5,342 nt of DNA. It comes from Terriglobia bacterium. Lineage in GTDB: Bacteria; Acidobacteriota; Terriglobia; UBA7540. The translations under genes were made by a program, and so were the position numbers. A model generated the notes under the pieces. It did no database searches and had not been told where the DNA came from. It saw nothing but the letters and a program-made list of their open reading frames with translations. The first letter of the stretch is position 1, and each line of letters begins with the position of its first letter. This document shows, piece by piece, positions 1 through 5,342 of this stretch. The stretch spans positions 1 through 5,342 of the forward strand of contig JASHYZ010000005.1 of assembly GCA_030042795.1 (NCBI GenBank), written 5' to 3'.

Positions 1-2
1 GT

Positions 3-1568
3 ATTCGCGGCGACCGCATCTCCGCCATCGGCAAGCTCGATGCCTCCCAGGCGCGGCGCGTGATTGATGCCGCTGGTCTGGTGGTAGCGCCGGGGTTCAT
101 CGACATGTTGGGCCAGTCCGAAACCTCGCTGCTGATTGACAACCGGTCGCTCAGCAAGCTCTCTCAAGGCATCACAAGCGAAATCACGGGCGAGGGAGGG
201 TCGATTGCGCCCCAGAACGAACTCACCTTGCTTCCGCTCCAACCTTTTCTCGCGCACTACCACCTGAAGGTGGACTGGAACGATCTCGATGGTTACTTCA
301 CGCGTCTTGAGCAAGACGGCACGCCGATTAACCTGGGAACCTATGTAGGCGCAGCTCAAGTGCGCGAGGCTGTTCTGGGCGACGTCGACCGCGCGCCCAC
401 GCCCGAAGAACTCGACCGGATGAAGGGTTTCGTCGAGCAGGCCATGCGCCAGGGCGCGATGGGTCTCTCGACAGCGCTCATCTACCCGCCTGGCCAATAC
501 GCCAAAACTGATGAGATCATCGCGCTCGCGCAGGTGGCGGCGCGGTACGGCGGCATCTATGCCACTCACATGAGGAGCGAAGGCCAGGGCGAGATGGCCG
601 CCCTTGACGAGGCCTTTCGCATCGGGCGCGAGGCGGGCCTGCCGGTTGAGATTTTTCACCTGAAGGTCAGCGGCAAGTCGCGCTGGGGCTCGATGCCCAA
701 GGTGGTCGCGCGCATCGACGCAGAACGCGCCAGTGGTCTGAACGTCGCGGCGGATATGTACCCGTATGTCGCCGGCTCCACGGCCTTGTCTTCGTGCCTG
801 CCGCCCTGGGTGGCTGACGGTGGCCCCGCGAAGCTGCTGGAGCGCTTGCGCGATCCGGCGATTCGCAAGAAGATCAAACTGGAAATGGCTTCCGACCATC
901 CCAACTGGGAAAACCTCTACTACGATAGCGGTGGCGCCGCGGGCGTGGAGATTTCCGGGGTCTTTAATCCCGATCTGAAGAAGTACGATGGCATGAGAGT
1001 AGCCGAAATAGCGCGCCTGCGGCACAAAGATCCGCTCGATGCGCTCTTTGATTTCGTGTTGGCCGACAACGCCCAAACCGGTGCGCTTTATTTCATCGCG
1101 AGCGAGCAGGACCTGGAATACGGCTTGCGCCAGTCCTGGACGAGCATTGGCCTCGATGCCAACGAATTGTCGCTGGATGGCCCGCTGTTCGAACCCCACA
1201 CTCACCCGCGCGTGTTCGGCTCGATGCCGCGATTCCTCGGCTACTGGGTGCGCGACCATCACCTTATGCCGCTGGAGCAAGCGGTGCGCAAGATCACCTC
1301 ACTTCCGGCGGATCGCGAGCACCTCTACGAGCGCGGTTTGCTGCGTCCGGGCTTCTACGCTGACGTCACCGTCTTTGACCCGGCGACCATCAAGGACACC
1401 GCCACGTACGAACATCCGGCATCGCTCTCACAAGGAGTTGATTATGTCTTCGTGAATGGCCAGATGGAGTTCGATCACGGCCAATTGACCGCCGCCAAAG
1501 CGGGCAGGGTGTTAAGGGGTCCAGGCTGGACCGGAAAGAACGCAGAACTGCCCCAATCGCAGCCATGA
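3..1568 (+). CDS. N-acyl-D-amino-acid deacylase-like amidohydrolase, 5'-truncated by window edge
   Basis: Partial gene: the frame is open to the left edge (IRGDRISAIG...), and the GTG at 60 is an internal valine, so the true start lies outside, probably a few dozen codons upstream. Family members hydrolyse N-acyl-D-amino acids, or related amides, in a metal-dependent TIM-barrel. Numbering from the codon at 60, visible landmarks are PGFID (11-15), the metal His in ATHMRSEG (H170), HLKVSG with His200 and Lys202, the probable catalytic Asp in SIGLDANE (D366), and the substrate-side HPRVFGSMPR (382-391). The C-terminal beta-sandwich ends with ADVTVFDPATI (434-444) and VNGQ (465-468), typical of D-aminoacylases. 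The HxH that normally follows PGFID is absent (MLGQS instead), and the usual cysteine ligand region reads TGEGGSIAP, with a glutamate. Family assignment is firm; substrate is unknown and may not be an N-acyl-D-amino acid. It ends 64 bp before nadK, which appears to have its own promoter. Confidence 0.88.
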   Translation: MRGDRISAIGKLDASQARRVIDAAGLVVAPGFIDMLGQSETSLLIDNRSLSKLSQGITSEITGEGGSIAPQNELTLLPLQPFLAHYHLKVDWNDLDGYFTRLEQDGTPINLGTYVGAAQVREAVLGDVDRAPTPEELDRMKGFVEQAMRQGAMGLSTALIYPPGQYAKTDEIIALAQVAARYGGIYATHMRSEGQGEMAALDEAFRIGREAGLPVEIFHLKVSGKSRWGSMPKVVARIDAERASGLNVAADMYPYVAGSTALSSCLPPWVADGGPAKLLERLRDPAIRKKIKLEMASDHPNWENLYYDSGGAAGVEISGVFNPDLKKYDGMRVAEIARLRHKDPLDALFDFVLADNAQTGALYFIASEQDLEYGLRQSWTSIGLDANELSLDGPLFEPHTHPRVFGSMPRFLGYWVRDHHLMPLEQAVRKITSLPADREHLYERGLLRPGFYADVTVFDPATIKDTATYEHPASLSQGVDYVFVNGQMEFDHGQLTAAKAGRVLRGPGWTGKNAELPQSQP

Positions 1569-1596
1569 CGCGCTCGCCGGCCGCTTCCTCCGTAAT

Positions 1597-1625
1597 TTGG
1601 AACGAGTCTCAACGAATGGCATAAT
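1597..1625 (+). promoter_or_regulatory. Predicted sigma70-type promoter of nadK, start site at or next to the ATG
   Basis: A -35-like TTGGAA (1597-1602, 4 of 6 consensus bases) is followed after 17 bp by an extended -10, TGG CATAAT (1617-1625; hexamer 5 of 6). A start site about 7 bases past the hexamer falls at about 1632-1633, which is the A of the nadK ATG. No Shine-Dalgarno sequence precedes that ATG. The TTG at 1597, which opens the longest nadK frame, is therefore better read as part of the -35 element than as a start codon. This is a motif-level prediction. Confidence 0.6.
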
Positions 1626-1632
1626 CTCACCG

Positions 1633-2496
1633 ATGCACATCAAGGTCGTTGGTATCACCTCGAAACCGAACAAGATCGAAGTGCGTGAGATCGTGCCACC
1701 CCTCATCGCGTGGCTGCAACGGCGTGATGTTGAAGTGCTCGTTGACGAGGAAACCGCTGCCAGCGTCGCGAGCGGCTTGAAAGGGCTGGCCCGCGACGAA
1801 CTCGGTTCACGCGTTGACCTTGCTATCGTATTGGGCGGCGACGGCACTTTCCTGGCAACTGCGCGCGCCCTCGAGGGTAGGCTGGTTCCGATTCTGGCCA
1901 TGAATCTCGGCGGGCTCGGATTCCTCACGGTGGTGACGCGCGACGAACTCTACCCCGCGCTTCAGGCCGTACTCGAAGGCAGTTACAGCACGGAATCGCG
2001 CGTTCAGATCGAGGCCGAGGTGGTCCGCCATCAGCAGTGTGCCGCGTCCTTTCTGGCTCTGAACGATGTCGTGCTGAACAAAGCGGCAATCGCCCGCGTG
2101 CTCGATTTCGATGTTTGGGTAGGTGGAGTCTTCATCTCCACCTACAAGTCGGACGGGCTCATCGTTTCCACGCCGACGGGCTCCACGGCTTATTCGCTGG
2201 CGGCCGGAGGGCCGGTAGTGGCGCCAAGCGTAGGCGCGTTCATCATCACGCCAATCTGCGCTCATACTCTCACCAACCGTCCCATTGTCCTGTCCGATAC
2301 AACCACCATTGAAGTGGCTGTGAAGAGCGAGGGGGAGCCTGCCTACTTCACAGTGGATGGGCAGGTCGGCATGGAAGTTCACGGCGAAGATCGTGTGCGA
2401 ATCCGCAAGTCCGCAAAGACCGTCGAGATCGTGCAGCCCTCCAGCAAGAACTACTTTCAAGTCCTGCGTCAGAAGCTGAAGTGGGGCGAGCGGTGA
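1633..2496 (+). CDS. nadK: NAD kinase (ATP- or polyphosphate-dependent)
   Basis: Cytosolic enzyme that phosphorylates NAD+ at the 2'-hydroxyl of its adenosine ribose to give NADP+, the only known de novo source of NADP(H). The 287-residue product is of normal family length and carries every hallmark: GGDGTFL (68-74, with the catalytic Asp70), NLGGLGFLT (91-99), the NDVVLNK segment (144-150), STPTGSTAYSLAAGGP (179-194), HTLTNRP (211-217), DGQ (242-244), and a C-terminal FQVLRQKLKWG. I chose the ATG at 1633 because the protein there begins with the expected beta-strand (MHIKVVGITSKPN). The in-frame TTG at 1597 would add twelve residues without family resemblance and overlaps a -35-like element. 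No ribosome binding site is visible; the promoter geometry suggests a leaderless message. It runs towards lysA, with the two stop codons 59 bp apart. Confidence 0.97.
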   Translation: MHIKVVGITSKPNKIEVREIVPPLIAWLQRRDVEVLVDEETAASVASGLKGLARDELGSRVDLAIVLGGDGTFLATARALEGRLVPILAMNLGGLGFLTVVTRDELYPALQAVLEGSYSTESRVQIEAEVVRHQQCAASFLALNDVVLNKAAIARVLDFDVWVGGVFISTYKSDGLIVSTPTGSTAYSLAAGGPVVAPSVGAFIITPICAHTLTNRPIVLSDTTTIEVAVKSEGEPAYFTVDGQVGMEVHGEDRVRIRKSAKTVEIVQPSSKNYFQVLRQKLKWGER

Positions 2497-2499
2497 CGC

Positions 2500-2541
2500 A
2501 ATTTTGGATTTCCGATCTCAGATTTTCGATTTCAGATGCAG
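2500..2541. repeat. Imperfect 7-bp tandem repeat, consensus GATTTCA
   Basis: Six consecutive heptads can be laid out without gaps: AATTTTG, GATTTCC, GATCTCA, GATTTTC, GATTTCA, GATGCAG. The middle four are the clearest; as two 14-mers (2507-2520 and 2521-2534) they match at 12 of 14 positions. The tract is AT-rich against GC-rich flanks and fills most of the 59-bp gap between the nadK and lysA stop codons. It contains no obvious hairpin, so I do not call it a terminator. It resembles the short heptanucleotide tandem repeats found between genes in several bacterial phyla. Read as protein it gives the ISDLRFSISD-type peptides that often contaminate gene predictions. Confidence 0.65.
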
Positions 2542-2555
2542 GCAAGCGCGGAACC

Positions 2556-3806
2556 CTACATCAATCCCAACTCGCCTGTCATCAATTCATCCAGACTCTC
2601 GCGCCGGCGGATCAGCCACGCCTGATCGCCATCGACAAGAATCTCGGCCGGCCTCGGCCTGCTATTGTAGTTCGAGGCCAGCACGTAGCCATAAGCTCCG
2701 GCCCCAAGCACCACCAGCAAATCGCCCGATCTAAGCTCCGGCATTTGACGGTCGCGTGCCAGAAAATCACCCGTTTCACAGAGCGGCCCTACCACGTCAG
2801 CAGGCTCCATTGGCCCTTCCTGCCGTGCAACGGACAAAATCTCGTGATAGGAGCCGTAGAGCGCCGGCCGGATGAGGTCATTCATGCCGCCGTCGACTAC
2901 CACAAATCGCTTGTGCTGATTTTCCTTAATGTAGAGGACACGCATCAGCAGCGCTCCGGCGTCACCTACTACGGAACGGCCGGGTTCGAGGATGGGACGG
3001 AAGCCGCTGTTGGAGAAACGCGCCGCAAGCCCCTCAAAGAGCCGCGCAAAAGCAAATGGTTGTTCCCCGCTGTACACCATTCCGAAGCCGCCGCCCAGGT
3101 CGATAAATTGCGGGCTGATCCCCTGCGAGCGTAGCTCGCCGGCTAAGGCCAGAACTTCATCGGCGGCGCGCAGAAACGGCTCCACGTCCAGAATCTGTGA
3201 ACCGATGTGGCAGGCTAACCCGCGCACCTCCAAGTGCGATGACGACGACGCCCGCCGGGAGAGGGCCACAGCCTCGTTTTTCGGCACCCCGAATTTGTGG
3301 ATCGTACGGCCCGTGGAAATGTAGGGGTGAGTATCCGCTTCTACATCCGGGTTAATGCGAATCGCCACCGGCGCGCGAGCGGCGCCGCGCGACTGAGCCC
3401 TGCTCTCGACAAGATCGAGTTCGCCCTCGGACTCGACATTGAGCATCAGAATCCCGGCATCGAGTGCAACATCCACTTCATCGCGCGTCTTGCCGACGCC
3501 GGAGAACACGACGCGTTGGGGCGATACCCTGGTGCGTCGCACCCGGGCAAGTTCGCCGCCGGAAACGATGTCAAAGCCGGCGCCATCGCCCGCCAGCAGT
3601 TTGAGTATGGCCAGATTGGAGTTAGCTTTGACGGAATAGCAAGCCAGTCCGCCTATGGCTTCGAGCGGCTGCGCCACGCGACGGAAGTTGGTGAGGATGG
3701 CAAGCTTGCTGTAGACGTAGGCGGGCGTCCCAAATTGTTCCGCGATCTGCGCGAGCGGAACGCCTTCGCAGCCTAGTTTGTTAAGGTGATACTCAAAGGC
3801 GCCCAT
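2556..3806 (-). CDS. lysA: Diaminopimelate decarboxylase (last step of lysine synthesis)
   Basis: PLP-dependent fold-type III (alanine-racemase-like barrel) enzyme that decarboxylates meso-2,6-diaminopimelate to L-lysine and CO2 in the cytosol. The 416-residue product is full length. Seen in order: the FGTPAYVYS entry (25-33), the PLP Schiff-base lysine in CYSVKAN (K60), FDIVSGGEL (78-86), KFGV (171-174), the cofactor-stacking histidine in CHIGSQI (H200), the glycine loop GGGFG (238-242) that binds the PLP phosphate, EPGRS (274-278), the CETGDF motif (343-348) whose Cys343 should complete the active site of the partner subunit, and GAYGYVLASNYNSRPRP (370-386). I chose the ATG at 3806 because it matches usual N-termini (MGAFEYHLNK). 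The frame stays open further upstream, but that part overlaps rpmB and looks non-coding. It lies 23 bp downstream of rpmB on the same strand, with no clear Shine-Dalgarno sequence or own promoter, so co-transcription is likely. Confidence 0.97.
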   Translation of the reverse strand: MGAFEYHLNKLGCEGVPLAQIAEQFGTPAYVYSKLAILTNFRRVAQPLEAIGGLACYSVKANSNLAILKLLAGDGAGFDIVSGGELARVRRTRVSPQRVVFSGVGKTRDEVDVALDAGILMLNVESEGELDLVESRAQSRGAARAPVAIRINPDVEADTHPYISTGRTIHKFGVPKNEAVALSRRASSSSHLEVRGLACHIGSQILDVEPFLRAADEVLALAGELRSQGISPQFIDLGGGFGMVYSGEQPFAFARLFEGLAARFSNSGFRPILEPGRSVVGDAGALLMRVLYIKENQHKRFVVVDGGMNDLIRPALYGSYHEILSVARQEGPMEPADVVGPLCETGDFLARDRQMPELRSGDLLVVLGAGAYGYVLASNYNSRPRPAEILVDGDQAWLIRRRESLDELMTGELGLM

Positions 3807-3829
3807 AGCGCAGCAAAGGTGGATCCGGG

Positions 3830-4015
3830 TTACTTGGTAACTTTGCCGGCCCGGATGCAGGCTGTGCAGGCCAGAATAGTGCGGGTGGCACCATTGATGA
3901 CGGCGCGCACGCGGCGCAGGTTGGGCTCCCACCGCCGCTTGGTGACGTTGTGGGCGTGACTGATCCGGTTTCCAAAGTGAGCTGATTTTCCGCAGAGTTC
4001 ACACGCGCGTGCCAT
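3830..4015 (-). CDS. rpmB: 50S ribosomal protein L28, zinc-binding (C+) form
   Basis: Small basic protein of the large ribosomal subunit, 61 residues, at the short end of the normal bacterial range. It shows the N-terminal ARACELCGK, the family signature [19 protein letters not shown] (14-32), and a C-terminal [10 protein letters not shown]. Two CxxC pairs (Cys5/Cys8 and Cys50/Cys53) identify the C+ type, expected to hold a structural zinc ion; bacteria that also carry a zinc-free paralogue switch between the two under zinc limitation, but no second copy is present here. The ATG is immediately followed by the conserved start of the protein, so the start is secure. An extended -10 element lies about 35 bp upstream. 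The gene leads a probable rpmB-lysA transcript and is divergent from thiO. Confidence 0.97.
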   Translation of the reverse strand: MARACELCGKSAHFGNRISHAHNVTKRRWEPNLRRVRAVINGATRTILACTACIRAGKVTK

Positions 4016-4029
4016 AATTCAAACCCCGG

Positions 4030-4057
4030 TTGTCTCAATGTGAAGCCACAGTATACC
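4030..4057 (+). promoter_or_regulatory. Possible promoter of thiO overlapping the rpmB promoter
   Basis: A -35-like TTGTCT (4030-4035, 4 of 6) and a -10-like TATACC (4052-4057, 4 of 6) are separated by 16 bp. They predict a start near 4064-4065 and a leader of about 13 nt before the ATG at 4078. The -10 shares the palindromic GTATAC (4051-4056) with the opposite rpmB -10. Each half is only moderately good, so this is weaker than the rpmB element. Confidence 0.4.
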
Positions 4058-4058
4058 A
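4050..4058 (-). promoter_or_regulatory. Predicted extended -10 promoter element of rpmB(-lysA)
   Basis: Read on the minus strand the sequence is TGG TATACT, an extended -10 with 5 of 6 hexamer matches. It predicts transcription starting near 4043 and an rpmB leader of about 28 nt. The -35 position (TCTTCG at 4073-4078, 17-bp spacing) is a poor match, which an extended -10 can compensate. The hexamer overlaps a -10-like element for thiO on the other strand. Confidence 0.55.
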
Positions 4059-4077
4059 TGAAATTGCGGCTCCGAAG

Positions 4078-5250
4078 ATGAAAGTACAAGCGCATCGCAA
4101 CCCGGACGTCATCGTTGTCGGCGGCGGAATTGTGGGCAGCTCCATCGCCCTGCGGCTGGCCGAAGCTGGCCTGAGCGTGTCCGTATACGATCGCGGTGAG
4201 CCAGGCGCTGAAGCATCCAGCGCAGCCGCCGGGATGATCGCTCCGCAGGGTGAGAAAACCGATTCAGAGGCGTTCTCCGCGCTCTCCTGGGAAAGCCACG
4301 GCCTCTATCCGGAATTTGTCGCTGAGATCGAAGGCGTAAGCGGAAAGGACGTCGGCTATCGGCGCGACGGAACTTTGCTGGTGGCTTTGGACGAGCAGCA
4401 AGCCTGCGAGTTGGAAAACATTCGCAGCCATCAGCCAGGCGATAGACATCAGCCTTCGCCGGAGACTCCGGGAAATGCCGGCTTTCCCATCGAGCGTCTG
4501 ACCGCGGCTGATCTCGGCAGGCGCGTGGCAGGCCTGAGCGATCCTGTTCTGGGCGCACAATTCCTGCCCGCCGACCACTGGGTGGATAACGAGCGCCTGA
4601 CCGGAGCAGTGATCGAGGCTGGCCGCCGCCGGGGAGTGAATTTCTACGCCAGACGAGCAGTGCGAAATCTATGTGTGCGCAACGGCCGGCTCGAAAGCAT
4701 CGAGGCCGGAGGCGAACGAGTTTACGCAGGCGAGTTCGTGCTGGCGGCGGGATGCTGGTCCGGCGCGCTCGCCGCATCGGCGGGTGTTGAGATTCCAACT
4801 CTGCCTTGCCGCGGACAGATGCTGGAGTTTGAGTTGCCGTCGCCGCTTCCGATGGTGGTCCGCGCCGGACATTACTATCTCGTCCCCCGCGCCGACAATC
4901 GAGTTGTAGTCGGCACCACGGCGGAGTACGTGGGCTTTGAAAAGGCCGTTACTGCGGATGGGATGCAATCAATCCTTCAGGCGGCTCTCAGGCTTGCGCC
5001 GCTGTTGAGCGAGGCGCGTTTTTGCCGCGCATGGGCCGGACTCCGGCCTGACACCGCCGACCATCTGCCGGTGCTCGGACGCTGCGGGATTCAGGGGTTA
5101 ACGCTCGCCACCGGGCACTTCCGGAACGGTATCCTGCTGGCGCCGGTCACCGCCAGGCTGATCGCCGAAATGATCGTTGCCAACTCTTCGCCGCCAGCGA
5201 TCGAACCTTTTTGCGCCAGCCGCTTTTCGCTGGAGGCCAAACTTAATTGA
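4078..5250 (+). CDS. thiO: FAD-dependent glycine oxidase-type amino-acid oxidase (ThiO-like)
   Basis: Flavoenzyme of the DAO/glycine-oxidase family. ThiO oxidises glycine to its imine, the precursor of the thiazole ring of thiamin, and many relatives also accept sarcosine or small D-amino acids. The 390-residue product begins with a Rossmann dinucleotide fold (VIVVGGGIVGSSIALRLAEA, GxGxxG at 15-20), then EASSAAAGMIAPQ (45-57), VLAAGCWSG (221-229), HYYLVPR (265-271), GLRPDTADHLPVLG (321-334) and the diagnostic GHFRNGILLAPVTARL (346-361). R323 and R349 match arginines lining the glycine-oxidase active site. A segment near 114-136 (HQPGDRHQPSPETPG) looks somewhat longer and more polar than usual. 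I chose the ATG at 4078; the in-frame TTG at 4030 coincides with promoter-like sequence and would add 16 atypical residues. No other thiamin gene is in view, so a D-amino-acid or sarcosine oxidase role remains possible. Confidence 0.85.
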   Translation: MKVQAHRNPDVIVVGGGIVGSSIALRLAEAGLSVSVYDRGEPGAEASSAAAGMIAPQGEKTDSEAFSALSWESHGLYPEFVAEIEGVSGKDVGYRRDGTLLVALDEQQACELENIRSHQPGDRHQPSPETPGNAGFPIERLTAADLGRRVAGLSDPVLGAQFLPADHWVDNERLTGAVIEAGRRRGVNFYARRAVRNLCVRNGRLESIEAGGERVYAGEFVLAAGCWSGALAASAGVEIPTLPCRGQMLEFELPSPLPMVVRAGHYYLVPRADNRVVVGTTAEYVGFEKAVTADGMQSILQAALRLAPLLSEARFCRAWAGLRPDTADHLPVLGRCGIQGLTLATGHFRNGILLAPVTARLIAEMIVANSSPPAIEPFCASRFSLEAKLN

Positions 5251-5342
5251 TCTGGCGGGAGCCTGGAATGTAGGCCACGACAGAGACGCGCACCACTTTC
5301 GGGCCTTGAATCCCGTGCGAAACCAGTGACAGAGTCAGATAA
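5243..5342 (-). CDS. Possible 3' end of an unrecognised protein gene, cut by the right edge
   Basis: Minus-strand frame open from the right edge to a TAA at 5243-5245, giving about 32 residues ending VVAYIPGSRQIN. The residues alternate hydrophobic and polar as in beta-strands (GPKVVRVSVVAYIPG), and the codons favour G or C in the third position, so it looks more protein-like than the other open frames here. Its stop lies inside the end of thiO, an 8-bp tail-to-tail overlap. I do not recognise the family. A non-coding reading of this 92-bp stretch after thiO cannot be excluded, since so little is visible. Confidence 0.4.
   Translation of the reverse strand, partial: YLTLSLVSHGIQGPKVVRVSVVAYIPGSRQIN

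Noticed and set aside
60..62. GTG at 60 as the start of the first gene
   Set aside because: The upstream in-frame codons encode typical family sequence (IRGDRISAIGKLDA) up to the left edge, so this is an internal valine in a truncated gene.
2497..2555. Bidirectional rho-independent terminator between nadK and lysA
   Set aside because: I could find no GC-rich stem followed by a T-run on either strand; the tract is a tandem repeat without inverted symmetry.
2481..3134. Long plus-strand frame (217 codons) antisense to lysA, and another at 3297-3776
   Set aside because: Both are shadows of the lysA coding frame in GC-rich DNA; neither resembles a known family, while lysA is unambiguous on the other strand.
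3807..3932. N-terminal extension of lysA from an ATG at 3932
   Set aside because: It overlaps most of rpmB in another frame, has cysteine/histidine/arginine-rich non-family sequence, and normal LysA proteins begin like the product from 3806.
4109..4798. Long minus-strand frame inside thiO
   Set aside because: Arginine/proline-rich translation typical of an antisense shadow; the plus strand carries a well-conserved flavoenzyme.
3..5250. A D-amino-acid catabolic cluster joining the deacylase-like gene and the ThiO-like oxidase
   Set aside because: They are separated by nadK, lysA and rpmB, with a strand switch and separate predicted promoters; nothing in the sequence ties them together.

Overview
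The window is GC-rich bacterial chromosomal DNA, densely packed with housekeeping and catabolic genes. The flavour of the proteins (an amidohydrolase of the 'PGFIDMLGQSE' subfamily, a short CxxC-type L28, and a heptad GATTTCA-like intergenic repeat) suggests an Acidobacteriota-type soil bacterium. That placement is from memory of family flavour, not from a search, and is only moderately secure. There are no RNA genes, mobile elements, CRISPR arrays or phage signals.

Layout, left to right. (1) 3-1568 (+): the C-terminal bulk of an N-acyl-D-amino-acid deacylase-like amidohydrolase, cut by the left edge. (2) 1569-1632: a short gap holding a good sigma70-type promoter whose predicted start site falls on the ATG of the next gene. 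(3) 1633-2496 (+): NAD kinase, nadK. (4) 2497-2555: the gap between the convergent genes nadK and lysA, filled mostly by an imperfect 7-bp tandem repeat. (5) 2556-3806 (-): diaminopimelate decarboxylase, lysA. (6) 3830-4015 (-): ribosomal protein L28, rpmB, directly upstream of lysA and probably co-transcribed with it. (7) 4016-4077: a compact divergent promoter region with overlapping -10 elements for rpmB and thiO. (8) 4078-5250 (+): a ThiO/glycine-oxidase-type FAD amine oxidase. (9) 5243-5342 (-): the probable 3' end of an unrecognised gene converging on thiO and cut by the right edge.

The genes do not form one pathway. lysA completes lysine synthesis, nadK makes NADP+, and rpmB is part of the large ribosomal subunit. 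The D-aminoacylase-like enzyme and the amino-acid oxidase could both touch D-amino-acid or glycine turnover, but they are not adjacent and are separately promoted, so a functional link is speculative. I found no convincing new multi-gene system. The points most worth a second look are the apparent leaderless promoter of nadK, the symmetric bidirectional promoter between rpmB and thiO, and the loss of the canonical HxH metal motif in the amidohydrolase.
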